Positions 54,328 through 62,420 of a stretch of DNA of 64,000 bases are shown here, piece by piece. The position numbers and the translations under genes are program-made. The notes under the pieces were generated by a model. It saw only the letters and a list, made by a program, of their open reading frames with translations, ran no database searches and was not told the origin of the DNA. Position 1 is the first letter of the stretch. Each line of letters starts with the position of its first letter. The stretch spans positions 3,100,001 to 3,164,000 of the forward strand of contig NZ_CP108364.1 in the NCBI RefSeq assembly GCF_035946055.1. The letters are read 5' to 3'. Source of the DNA: Streptomyces sp. NBC_01341. Its GTDB lineage: Bacteria; Actinomycetota; Actinomycetes; Streptomycetales; Streptomycetaceae.

Positions 54328-55378
54328 CACCAACGAACTCCTCCACCTGGTCCCGAAGGCCGAGGGCAAGCAGTCCATGAAGGACTTCAAGTCCGACCAG
54401 GAGGTGCGCTGGTGCCCGGGCTGCGGTGACTACGCGGTCCTGGCGGCCGTGCAGGGCTTCATGCCGGACCTGGGGCTGGCCAGGGAGAACATCACGTTCG
54501 TCTCCGGCATCGGCTGCTCGTCCCGTTTCCCGTACTACATGAACACGTACGGGATGCACTCCATCCACGGCCGCGCCCCTTCCATCGCGACGGGGCTGGC
54601 CACCTCGCGGCGTGACCTGAGCGTCTGGGTCGTCACCGGTGACGGCGACGCGCTGTCCATCGGCGGCAACCACCTCATCCACGCGCTCCGGCGCAACGTG
54701 AACCTCAAGATCCTGCTGTTCAACAATCGGATCTACGGGCTCACCAAGGGCCAGTACAGTCCGACGTCCGAAGTCGGGAAGATCACCAAGTCGACGCCGA
54801 TGGGCTCGCTCGACGCGCCCTTCAACCCGGTCTCCCTCGCACTGGGCGCGGAGGCGACCTTCGTCGCACGGACCGTGGACTCCGACCGCAAGCACCTCAC
54901 CAGCGTGCTGCGCGCGGCCGCCGACCACCCGGGCACCGCGCTGGTGGAGATCTACCAGAACTGCAACATCTTCAACGACGGTGCCTTCGAGGTGCTCAAG
55001 GACAAGGAGCGGGCGGAGGAGGCCGTGATCCGCCTGGAGCACGGCAAGCCGATCCGGTTCGGCGCCGATGGCGCCAAGGGCGTCGTCCGCGACCCCCTGA
55101 CGGGCGATCTCGCCGTCGTCGCGGTCACGGAGGAGAACCAGTCCCGGATCCTCGTCCACGACGCGCACAACCCCAGCCCGACGACCGCCTTCGCGCTGTC
55201 CCGGCTGGCCGACGCCGACACGCTCCACCACACGCCCATCGGGGTGCTGCGGAGCGTGGAGCGCCCTGTCTACGACGCGCTCATGTCCGACCAGCTCGAC
55301 GTTGCGATCGAGCAGCACGGCAAGGGGGATCTGAGCACCCTCCTGGCGGGCAACGACACCTGGACGGTGGTGGGCTGA
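54320..55378 (+). CDS. korB: 2-oxoacid:ferredoxin oxidoreductase subunit beta (KorB)
   Basis: A 352-residue thiamine-diphosphate subunit. W-C-P-G-C-G-D-Y and I-G-C-S-S-R give cysteines for the [4Fe-4S] cluster, and Y-Q-N-C-N-I-F-N-D supplies another. The ThDP motif is G-D-G-D-A-L-S-I-G-G-N-H, continuing to L-L-F-N-N-R-I-Y-G-L-T-K-G-Q-Y-S-P-T. ATG 54320 lies inside the end of korA. No ferredoxin gene is adjacent. Confidence 0.96.
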   Translation: MPDTNELLHLVPKAEGKQSMKDFKSDQEVRWCPGCGDYAVLAAVQGFMPDLGLARENITFVSGIGCSSRFPYYMNTYGMHSIHGRAPSIATGLATSRRDLSVWVVTGDGDALSIGGNHLIHALRRNVNLKILLFNNRIYGLTKGQYSPTSEVGKITKSTPMGSLDAPFNPVSLALGAEATFVARTVDSDRKHLTSVLRAAADHPGTALVEIYQNCNIFNDGAFEVLKDKERAEEAVIRLEHGKPIRFGADGAKGVVRDPLTGDLAVVAVTEENQSRILVHDAHNPSPTTAFALSRLADADTLHHTPIGVLRSVERPVYDALMSDQLDVAIEQHGKGDLSTLLAGNDTWTVVG

Positions 55379-55385
55379 CCGTCCG

Positions 55386-55790
55386 TCAGGCCTGCGGTAG
55401 GCCCGGAGCAGACCGGCTCCGGGCCTCGTCGTATTCCTCGCGGGCCGCCTCGACCGCGTCGACCCGCCGCTCGGCCCACCGGGCCAGTCCCCAGACCTGT
55501 TCCGCCGCCTCCTGGCCGAGCGGCGTGAGGGTGTAGTCCACGCGCGGCGGGATGACCGGCTTGGCATCGCGGTGCACGAAACCGTCGCGCTCCAGGGTCT
55601 GCAGGGTCTGGGCCAGCATCTTCTCGCTGACGCCCCCGACGGTGCGGCGCAGCTCGCTGAAGCGGTAGGAGCGCTCCAGCAGTGCCGCGAGGACCAGCAC
55701 GCCCCAGCGGCTGGTGACGTGTTCCAGGACGAGCCTGGAGGGACACATCGGCTGGTTGACCGTGGCGGGTGCGGCGGAACGGGCGCTCAT
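55386..55790 (-). CDS. HxlR-family transcriptional regulator
   Basis: A 134-residue winged-helix protein: C-P-S-R-L-V-L-E-H-V-T-S-R-W-G-V-L-V-L-A-A-L, then F-S-E-L-R-R-T-V-G-G-V-S-E-K-M-L-A-Q-T-L-Q-T-L-E-R-D-G (recognition helix), then a DYTLTPLG wing. A Cys near residue 16 matches redox- or aldehyde-sensing HxlR proteins. It is divergent from an SDR gene and probably controls it through the repeats at 55794-55832. It converges with korB, 7 bases apart. Confidence 0.93.
   Translation of the reverse strand: MSARSAAPATVNQPMCPSRLVLEHVTSRWGVLVLAALLERSYRFSELRRTVGGVSEKMLAQTLQTLERDGFVHRDAKPVIPPRVDYTLTPLGQEAAEQVWGLARWAERRVDAVEAAREEYDEARSRSAPGLPQA
55399..55426. terminator. Terminator at the korB/HxlR convergence
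   Basis: A perfect 11-bp stem (AGGCCCGGAGC/GCTCCGGGCCT) with a 6-base loop, 20 bases after the korB stop and inside the last codons of the HxlR gene. Confidence 0.7.
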
Positions 55791-55793
55791 GCC

Positions 55794-55832
55794 AGTACCT
55801 TACTTCAAAGTGGGTACTTTCGATTGGAAAGT
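55794..55832. promoter_or_regulatory. Probable HxlR operator
   Basis: Two overlapping inverted repeats lie right upstream of the HxlR start: AGTACC/GGTACT (55794-55818) and ACTTTC/GAAAGT (55816-55832). They are AT-rich relative to the surroundings and lie in the shared promoter region of the divergent pair. Confidence 0.6.
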
Positions 55833-55918
55833 GCACCTCCTAGGGTGAGCGACAGGAGTCCGCGTTCGGGGATCCGCGCATGCGCCCGGCCGTCCGGGCG
55901 GCACACAGGAGGAACACC

Positions 55919-56779
55919 ATGAGCATCGTCGTCACCGGAGCAACCGGGGCACTCGGCCGTCTCGTCGTCGAGCGGCTGCTCGCCACCGTCCCGGCGGAAT
56001 CCGTCGCGGCCGTCGTCCGCAGCAAGGAGAAGGCCGCCGCTCTCGCGACCCGGGGCGTCGAGATCCGCGTCGCGGACTACAGCAACCCCGAGACCCTTTC
56101 CGGAGCGTTCCGGTCCGGCGACCGGGTCCTGCTGGTCTCCGGCAGCGAGGTCGGCAAGCGCGTCGAGCAGCACACCGCCGTGATCGAGGCCGCGAAGGCC
56201 GCAGGGGTGGCGCAGCTGGCCTACACCGGCGTGCTCGGCGGCCCGGACGCGGACTTCCTGCTGGCGGCCGAGCACAAGGCGACCGAGCAGCTGATCCTGG
56301 ACTCCGGCATCCCCTACACCTTCCTGCGCAACGGCTGGTACACCGAGAACTACACGGCGAACCTGGGCCCCGTCCTGGAGCACGGCGCCGTCATCGGCAA
56401 CGCGGGCGAGGGCCGGGTCGCCTCCGCCACCCGGGCCGACTTCGCGGACGCGGCCGCCGCCGTGCTGACGGGCGAGGGCCACCTCGGCGAGGCGTACGAG
56501 CTGAGCGGGGACGTCGCCTGGTCACTGGCCGATTACGCCGCCATGGTGTCCGAGGCGACGGGCCGGAAGATCGTCTACACCGAGGTGTCCGCCGCCGCGC
56601 ACCAGGGGATCCTCGTCGACGCCGGCGTCCCGGCACCGTTCGCCGAGATCCTCGTGGACGTGGACGAGGCCATCCGGCGCGGCCTGCTCGCCGGCACCAG
56701 CGGTGACCTGGCGCGCCTGATCGGCCGGCCGACGACCCCGGCGTCCGAGACGATCGCCGCCGCGGTGGCCACCGCCTGA
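55919..56779 (+). CDS. NAD(P)H-dependent quinone reductase-like SDR (QorB/NmrA type)
   Basis: A 286-residue atypical SDR. MSIVVTGATGALGRLVVERL is the Rossmann start with G-A-T-G-A-L-G. V-A-Q-L-A-Y-T-G-V-L, Y-T-F-L-R-N-G-W-Y-T-E-N-Y and Y-E-L-S-G-D are typical of QorB-like quinone reductases and azoreductase-type paralogues. AGGAGG lies upstream of ATG 55919. Divergent from the HxlR gene, a common pairing in which the reductase is induced by electrophiles or diamide-like stress. Confidence 0.9.
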   Translation: MSIVVTGATGALGRLVVERLLATVPAESVAAVVRSKEKAAALATRGVEIRVADYSNPETLSGAFRSGDRVLLVSGSEVGKRVEQHTAVIEAAKAAGVAQLAYTGVLGGPDADFLLAAEHKATEQLILDSGIPYTFLRNGWYTENYTANLGPVLEHGAVIGNAGEGRVASATRADFADAAAAVLTGEGHLGEAYELSGDVAWSLADYAAMVSEATGRKIVYTEVSAAAHQGILVDAGVPAPFAEILVDVDEAIRRGLLAGTSGDLARLIGRPTTPASETIAAAVATA

Positions 56780-56896
56780 CCCGGCCCCGTACCCTGTCAC
56801 GACCGTTCCCGCGAGACGGCAATGACACGGGGCCTCCCCCGGCGCTACCTTCGTGCAGTCGGCCGACCGCCGGCGAAGGAGCGCCGGGGAGGGCCC

Positions 56897-57907
56897 GTGG
56901 ACGGGAAGAACGAGCAGCGCGCAGGCCTGTTGTACGGAATCGGCGCGTACGGGATGTGGGGCCTCGTGCCCCTCTTCTGGCCGTTGCTGGAGCCGTCGGG
57001 AGCGGTGGAGATCCTCGCCCACCGGATGGTCTGGTCGCTGGGTGTCGTCGGGATCGCGCTGCTGGCCCTGCGCCGCTGGGCGTGGATCGGCAAGCTGCTG
57101 CGCCGGCCCAGGACGCTGGGACTGATAGCGGTCGCCGCCGCGGTGATCTCGGTCAACTGGGGCCTCTACATCTGGTCCGTCAACAACGGCCACGTCGTCG
57201 AGGCGTCCCTCGGCTACTTCATCAACCCGCTGGTCACCATCGCCATGGGCGTCCTGCTGCTCGGCGAGCGACTGCGGCCCGCACAGTGGACCGCCGTGGC
57301 CACCGGCTTCGCCGCGGTGCTGGTGCTGGCGATCGGCTACGGGCAGCCGCCGTGGATCTCCCTGGTGCTGGCGTTCTCGTTCGCGACGTACGGACTGCTG
57401 AAGAAGAAGGTCGGCATGGGGGGCCTGGAGTCCCTGGCCGCCGAGACCGCCGTGCTCTTCGTGCCCGCGTCCGGCTTCCTGGTGTGGCTGGGAGTGCGCG
57501 GCGACGCCACGTTCCTGGCCGGCGGCGGCGGGCACGGCGCCCTGCTCGCCGCGACGGGCATCGTCACCGCGATCCCGCTCGTCTGCTTCGGCGCCGCCGC
57601 CATCCGGGTCCCGCTGTCCGTGCTGGGCCTGCTGCAGTATCTGGCGCCGGTGTTCCAGTTCGGGCTCGGCATCCTGTACTTCCACGAGGAGATGCCTCCC
57701 GAGCGGTGGGCCGGCTTCGGGCTGGTCTGGGTGGCGCTGGTGCTGCTGACCTGGGACGCGCTGCGGACGGCCCGCCGCACGAGGGCCGAGGCACTGCGCC
57801 TCGCCGTGCAGGCGGCCCAGGCGGGGCCGCCCCTGGGCGCGGACCCCGCCCGCCCGCCGGCCAAGGGCGCCGGAGCGACTGCCCCCGACCGGACTCCGGC
57901 TCCCTGA
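56897..57907 (+). CDS. rarD: EamA-family transporter of the RarD type
   Basis: A 336-residue permease of the drug/metabolite transporter superfamily with ten membrane helices. It starts G-L-L-Y-G-I-G-A-Y-G-M-W-G-L-V-P-L-F-W and contains S-V-N-W-G-L-Y-I-W-S-V-N-N-G and S-L-G-Y-F-I-N-P-L, both characteristic of RarD. The C-terminus is a Pro/Ala-rich tail. Despite the name, the substrate is unknown. GTG 56897 has GGGGAGGG upstream. Confidence 0.93.
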   Translation: MDGKNEQRAGLLYGIGAYGMWGLVPLFWPLLEPSGAVEILAHRMVWSLGVVGIALLALRRWAWIGKLLRRPRTLGLIAVAAAVISVNWGLYIWSVNNGHVVEASLGYFINPLVTIAMGVLLLGERLRPAQWTAVATGFAAVLVLAIGYGQPPWISLVLAFSFATYGLLKKKVGMGGLESLAAETAVLFVPASGFLVWLGVRGDATFLAGGGGHGALLAATGIVTAIPLVCFGAAAIRVPLSVLGLLQYLAPVFQFGLGILYFHEEMPPERWAGFGLVWVALVLLTWDALRTARRTRAEALRLAVQAAQAGPPLGADPARPPAKGAGATAPDRTPAP

Positions 57908-57930
57908 AGGACCCGCCCCGAAGAAAAGTT

Positions 57931-57957
57931 ACTCGGTTGCTTTTTTGACTCGGTTGC
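57931..57957 (+). promoter_or_regulatory. Direct repeat upstream of the monooxygenase
   Basis: ACTCGGTTGC occurs twice with 17-base period (57931-57940 and 57948-57957) in an unusually T-rich patch about 40 bases ahead of the start codon. It is probably a regulator or promoter site; no regulator gene is adjacent. Confidence 0.45.
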
Positions 57958-57996
57958 GTTTTCCTCTCCTCAGGACGACACGACCGAGGAGCAGGC

Positions 57997-59619
57997 ATGA
58001 CCGACGTACTGATCGCGGGCGCGGGCCCGACCGGACTGACGCTGGCCTGCGACCTCGCACGGCGGGGCATCGCCGTGCGCGTCGTGGACAAGTCCCCTGA
58101 GCACCCGCGCAGCTCGCGGGCCAAGGGCCCCAACCCCCGTTCCCTGGAGGTACTGGAGGACCTGGGGGTCGTACGGGAGGTGCTCGACGCGGGCTCGGCG
58201 CCGCTCCCGATGCGCAAGTACCGCGACGGCGTGCCCGTCGCCGACGCCGACCCGTACGCGGACTCCGCACCGACGCCGGACGCGCCGTACGACCGGGGCA
58301 GACTGATCGCCCAGTGGCGGCTGGAGGAGATCCTCCGCGACCGCCTCTCCACCCTCGGGGTCTCCGTCGCCACCGGCACCGAGGTCGTGGGCCTCGACGA
58401 GGACGGGGACGGGGACGGGGTGAACGTCACGTACGCCGACGGCTCCCGGACCCGGGCACGCTACGCGGTGGGCTGCGACGGCGCCCACAGCCGCGTGCGG
58501 AAACTGCTCGGGATCCCCTTCGACGGGAAGACCGACGAGGAACAGGTGATGGTCTGCGGGGATGTCGAGATCACCCCGGGCGTCCTGGACCGGGGCCTCT
58601 GGCACCAGTGGTTCGACGCGGACGGAGCGGTCATGCTCTGCCCCGTCCCCGGCAGCCGGACCGGCTGGTGGTTCCAGGCGGGACCGGAGCGTGACCCTTC
58701 CGGCGCCCCGCTCGCCCCCTCCCCTGACGGCTTCCGGCGGCTCTTCACCCGGCACACCCGGCTTCCGGGCGCCCACCTCACCGAGGCCACGCTGCTCTCG
58801 ACGTACCGCGTCAACGTCCGCATGGCCGGGCGCTTCCGGGTGGGCCGGGTCTTCCTGGCCGGGGACGCCGCCCATGTGCACGCGATCGCCGGCGGTCTCG
58901 GCATGAACACCGGCATCCAGGACGCCTACAACCTGGGGTGGAAGCTCGCCCAGGTGCTGCGCGGCCGGGCGGAGCCGGCGCTGCTGGACACCTACGAGGA
59001 GGAACGCCTGCCGGTCGCCGCGTGGACGCTGGACATCACATCGGACCGGCTGCGGGCCACGCTGGAGGCGATCCGGCGACCGGGCGGCGGACTCGACAGC
59101 GCGATCACCCGGGAGACGACGGGGCTCGACCGGGGGTACCGCTGGAGCTCCCTCGCCGCGCCCGGTGGCGACGGCGAGCTGCGGTCCGGAGACCGCGCCC
59201 CCGACGCCCCCTGCCACCACGCGAGGACCGGGACGCCCACCCGCCTCTTCCGCGCCTTCGCCGGACCGCACATCACCGTGCTGGGCTTCGGGCCCGCCTC
59301 GGAGGGGACACTGCGCCGGGTCCGGGAGGCGCACGGCGACGCCGTCCGGACCTGCCGGGTGTACGACGCCGGGGCGACCGGCGCCGAGACGGCGGCGGCC
59401 GGCCCCGACGCCCTGCACGACCGGAAAGGGCTCGCCCGCACCGCTTACGGCGCGGTCGAGGACACCGTCGTCGTGATCCGCCCCGACAACCACGTCGGGC
59501 TGATCGCGGGAGCGGACGAACACGACGCGGTGCGGCGGTATCTGGACGTGCTGGACGGGGCGGCTCAGCCGGATCCGACGAGTGCGGAAGGCATGGTGGA
59601 CGGGGCGCCCAAAGGCTGA
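57997..59619 (+). CDS. FAD-dependent aromatic-ring monooxygenase
   Basis: A 540-residue class A flavoprotein hydroxylase of the PheA/MhpA/polyketide-hydroxylase group. The FAD motif G-A-G-P-T-G-L-T-L-A is at residues 8-17, the D-G motif is G-C-D-G-A-H-S-R-V-R, and the G-D motif is G-D-A-A-H-V-H-A-I-A-G-G-L-G-M-N-T-G-I-Q-D-A. The last 150 residues form the thioredoxin-like C-terminal domain of this group. It would hydroxylate an aromatic compound or an antibiotic such as an anthracycline- or rifamycin-like molecule; the substrate cannot be told. ATG 57997 has GAGGAG upstream. Confidence 0.9.
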   Translation: MTDVLIAGAGPTGLTLACDLARRGIAVRVVDKSPEHPRSSRAKGPNPRSLEVLEDLGVVREVLDAGSAPLPMRKYRDGVPVADADPYADSAPTPDAPYDRGRLIAQWRLEEILRDRLSTLGVSVATGTEVVGLDEDGDGDGVNVTYADGSRTRARYAVGCDGAHSRVRKLLGIPFDGKTDEEQVMVCGDVEITPGVLDRGLWHQWFDADGAVMLCPVPGSRTGWWFQAGPERDPSGAPLAPSPDGFRRLFTRHTRLPGAHLTEATLLSTYRVNVRMAGRFRVGRVFLAGDAAHVHAIAGGLGMNTGIQDAYNLGWKLAQVLRGRAEPALLDTYEEERLPVAAWTLDITSDRLRATLEAIRRPGGGLDSAITRETTGLDRGYRWSSLAAPGGDGELRSGDRAPDAPCHHARTGTPTRLFRAFAGPHITVLGFGPASEGTLRRVREAHGDAVRTCRVYDAGATGAETAAAGPDALHDRKGLARTAYGAVEDTVVVIRPDNHVGLIAGADEHDAVRRYLDVLDGAAQPDPTSAEGMVDGAPKG

Positions 59620-59652
59620 TTGAGTGCCCGGATGGGGACGATCCTGGGGGAC

Positions 59653-60081
59653 ATGAGGCACGTCCGGTGGCATGAGCTGCGCCACGCTCAGGGCTCCGCC
59701 TCCCAGGTGCCCGGCATGCTGTCGCGCATCGCCTGGGGTGACAGCGAATCGGCCGAGGACGCGCTCAACGACCTGGGGCGGTGGATAGCCGCGATGGCGG
59801 TGTTCGACGCGACGGTGGCCACGGTGCCGTTCCTGTGGGAACTCGCCGCCAGGGAAACCGTGAAGGAGCGGGTGGGCGTGCTCGGCCTGCTGGGGACGAT
59901 CCTCGCCGGCGGTCACGCCCACCAGCCGGGGTGGACCAGGGACGCGCATCTGGCGGTCCTGGCCGGGCGGACGACGGCCGAGCGGCTGGCCGGGGACAGC
60001 GACCCCGCGGTGCGCGCCGCGGCCGGGGAACTGCTGGCGTCGCTCGGCGGCCACGCCTGCGCCACCTGCTCGCCGCGCTGA
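59653..60081 (+). CDS. HEAT-repeat-like hypothetical protein
   Basis: A 142-residue helical protein of a Streptomyces hypothetical type (WHELRHAQGSASQVPGML, then A-V-F-D-A-T-V-A-T-V-P-F-L-W-E-L). The pairs of helices, with L-A-G-D-S-D-P-A-V-R-A-A-A-G-E-L-L-A-S-L at the end, are typical of HEAT/PBS repeats. The C-terminal C-A-T-C has two cysteines. Function unknown. ATG 59653 has GGGGGA upstream; earlier ATG 59632 is possible. Confidence 0.75.
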   Translation: MRHVRWHELRHAQGSASQVPGMLSRIAWGDSESAEDALNDLGRWIAAMAVFDATVATVPFLWELAARETVKERVGVLGLLGTILAGGHAHQPGWTRDAHLAVLAGRTTAERLAGDSDPAVRAAAGELLASLGGHACATCSPR

Positions 60082-60226
60082 GGGCCGCCGGCCGGCCGTC
60101 CCGTCACCCCGGGAGCCTCGCCGGGGGTCGAAACGGATGACGCGGCCCCTCGGTGTACGGAGAACAAGTCCCGGTTCCGGCGAGCCCGTTGCCGAGCCAA
60201 TCACGCAAGCAGTACAACCGGTTTCC

Positions 60227-60676
60227 ATGACCCTGCACTGGAAAGTCGTCATCGACGCGGCAGAGCCGCACGCCCAGGCCGACTTCTGGGCCGAGACCCT
60301 CGGTTACCTCGTCGAGGACAACAGCGCCCTGATCGAGGAGCTGCTCGCCGTCGGGGCGGTGCCCGAGTCCAGCACGGTGGAGCCGCACGGGCGCCGGGCC
60401 TGGCGCGATCTCGTCGCCGTACGGCACCCGGACGATCCGTACGACGAGAAGAGCGGGACCGGTCTCGGACGCCGGCTGCTCTTCCAGCGCGTCCCCGAGC
60501 CGAAGACGGTGAAGAACCGCCTCCACCTGGACGTCCACACGGCTCCCGGACAGCGCGAGGCGGAGGTGGAGCGGCTCGTGGGGCTGGGTGCGAGCGTGCT
60601 GCGGATCGTGGACGAACCGGGCGGCTCGTGGCAGGTGCTCCTGGACCCCGAAGGCAACGAGTTCTGCGTGCACTGA
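60227..60676 (+). CDS. VOC/glyoxalase-like domain protein
   Basis: A 149-residue protein of the vicinal-oxygen-chelate fold. It has the beginning MTLHWKVVIDAAEPHAQADFW, the L-H-L-D-V-H-T central strand, and an end of V-L-L-D-P-E-G-N-E-F-C-V-H. Possible metal ligands are His at the second strand and Glu near the end. The exact reaction is unknown. ATG 60227 begins at the first strand. Confidence 0.88.
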   Translation: MTLHWKVVIDAAEPHAQADFWAETLGYLVEDNSALIEELLAVGAVPESSTVEPHGRRAWRDLVAVRHPDDPYDEKSGTGLGRRLLFQRVPEPKTVKNRLHLDVHTAPGQREAEVERLVGLGASVLRIVDEPGGSWQVLLDPEGNEFCVH

Positions 60677-60741
60677 TCCCGCACACCGTCCGCGCAGGTC
60701 AGCGGCGCACGGCTGAGAGGCGATCTCTCTAGGCTGACCTC

Positions 60742-61551
60742 ATGTTCACGCCACCCGCCGCATACACCCTCGTCGCCACGGATCTCGACGGGACGCTGCT
60801 GCGCACCGACGACACCGTGAGTCCCCGGTCCCGCGCCGCCCTCGCCCGCGCGGCGTCGGCCGGCGCACGGCATCTGATCGTCACGGGCCGTCCTGTTCCC
60901 GGAATACGCGCCCTGCTCGCCGACCTCGGCTACGACGGCCTCGTGGTCTGCGGGCAGGGCGCGCAGGTCTACGACGCGGGGGCGGCCCGCATGCTGAGGT
61001 CGGTGACGCTGGACCGGGAGCTGGCCGACACCGCGCTCGGCAAGATCGAGGCCGAGGTGGGGCAGGTGTTCGCCGCGGTGGACCAGGACGGGCCGGACGG
61101 CCGGACGCTGATGGAACCGGGGTACCGCATGCCGCACCCCTCGCTCCCCGCCCGGCGGACCGGCCGGCGCTCCGAGCTGTGGGCGGCGCCGGTCATCAAG
61201 GTCCTGATACGCCACCCGGAACTGACGGACGACGAACTGGCGGCGGCCGCCCGCGGAGCCGTGGGCGACCTGGCGTCCGTCACCATGGCGGGGCCGGGCA
61301 CGGTGGAGATGGCGCCGTTCGGCGTGGACAAGGGCACCGGGGTCACCCTCGCCGGGGAACTGCTCGGCCGTGACCCGGCGGGCGCGGTGGCGTTCGGCGA
61401 CATGCCCAACGACCTGCCGATGTTCCGGATCTCCGGCCACCGGGTGGCGATGGCGGGCGGGCACCCGGAGCTCAGGGCCGCCGCCGACGAGATCACGCTC
61501 TCCAACGACGACGACGGGGTGGCGGTGGTCCTGGAGCGCCTGTTCGCCTGA
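60742..61551 (+). CDS. HAD-superfamily hydrolase, Cof/IIB type
   Basis: A 269-residue phosphatase. Motif I is A-T-D-L-D-G-T-L-L (Asp14 nucleophile, Asp16). Motif II is I-V-T-G-R-P, Lys in P-V-I-K-V-L-I and motif IV G-D-M-P-N-D-L-P-M-F. The C2B cap domain lies at about 85-190. Members act on sugar phosphates or phosphorylated cofactors; the substrate cannot be told. ATG 60742. Confidence 0.93.
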   Translation: MFTPPAAYTLVATDLDGTLLRTDDTVSPRSRAALARAASAGARHLIVTGRPVPGIRALLADLGYDGLVVCGQGAQVYDAGAARMLRSVTLDRELADTALGKIEAEVGQVFAAVDQDGPDGRTLMEPGYRMPHPSLPARRTGRRSELWAAPVIKVLIRHPELTDDELAAAARGAVGDLASVTMAGPGTVEMAPFGVDKGTGVTLAGELLGRDPAGAVAFGDMPNDLPMFRISGHRVAMAGGHPELRAAADEITLSNDDDGVAVVLERLFA

Positions 61552-61576
61552 GAGCCTGTCGCTCCGCGCCGCTCCG

Positions 61577-62212
61577 TCAGCCGCCGACGGGGGCGCCGCC
61601 GTCCGGGGAGCGGGGAGCGGCACTCTCCACCTCGGCCCCCACGGACTTCAGGACGTGGGCCACGAGGGTCGCCACCCTCGCCCCGTCCATCGGCGGCTTC
61701 CGCAGCAGGTTCCGGTAGTAGAGCGGGCCGTAGAGCAGCTCCACCACGAGCGGGAGGTCGGCGCCCGCCGGGACCTGCCCCTGTTCCTGGGCCCGGCGCA
61801 GGCGCTGCACGGCGGCGTCGAAGCGCGGATCGACGAGCTGTTCGCGGACGGCGCGCGCCAGCACCTCGTCGTCGTGCAGCTCCGACAGGATGCCCGCGTA
61901 GACGGGGCCGTACGGCGGCGTGGAGGCCATCCGTACCGCGCCGTCGATGTGGGTCCGCAGGTCGGCAACGATGTCACCGGTGTCGACAAAGGGCGTGGCG
62001 CCGACGAAGACCTCGGTGAACGCCTCCAGCATCACCGCACCCTTGGACGGCCACCAGCGGTAGATGGTCTTCTTGCTCACACCGGCGCGGGCCGCGATGG
62101 CCTCGATGGTGACCCGGCCGTAGCCCTTCTCCGCGCACAGCTCCAGAGCGGCGTCCAGCGTCGCCCGTCGTGATCTCTCGCTGCGGCGCAGGGAACTCTG
62201 CGATGTGATCAT
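61577..62212 (-). CDS. TetR/AcrR-family transcriptional regulator
   Basis: A 211-residue repressor. The N-terminal HTH is clear: R-R-A-T-L-D-A-A-L-E-L-C-A-E-K-G-Y-G-R-V-T-I-E-A-I-A-A-R-A-G-V-S-K-K-T-I-Y-R-W-W-P-S-K. The C-terminal ligand-binding domain is of the TetR_C_11-like type. ATG at 62210-62212 is the start. A perfect 9-bp inverted repeat lies about 78 bases upstream, probably its operator. The ABC exporter is encoded upstream on the same strand and may be a target. Confidence 0.93.
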   Translation of the reverse strand: MITSQSSLRRSERSRRATLDAALELCAEKGYGRVTIEAIAARAGVSKKTIYRWWPSKGAVMLEAFTEVFVGATPFVDTGDIVADLRTHIDGAVRMASTPPYGPVYAGILSELHDDEVLARAVREQLVDPRFDAAVQRLRRAQEQGQVPAGADLPLVVELLYGPLYYRNLLRKPPMDGARVATLVAHVLKSVGAEVESAAPRSPDGGAPVGG

Positions 62213-62289
62213 TCGGTGAGCATAGGGGGATTCCGCCCACCGCTTGTTGACAGGTCGTCGCCAAAAGTCGAACAATGACCTGGCTGGAA

Positions 62290-62318
62290 ACGGAACGTAC
62301 CGTGTCGTGACGTTCCGT
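62290..62318. promoter_or_regulatory. Probable TetR operator
   Basis: Perfect 9-bp arms ACGGAACGT/ACGTTCCGT separated by 11 bases (total 29), between the TetR gene and the ABC permease. Size and position fit autoregulation. Confidence 0.6.
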
Positions 62319-62420
62319 GTACCGCACCGTTCGTGCCGTTCGGGCCGCGACGAGCCGATCGGGGGACGGCTCGACCGGCCGACGGCGCGGACGGTCCGTA
62401 CCTGGCCCGGGGGCACTGCC

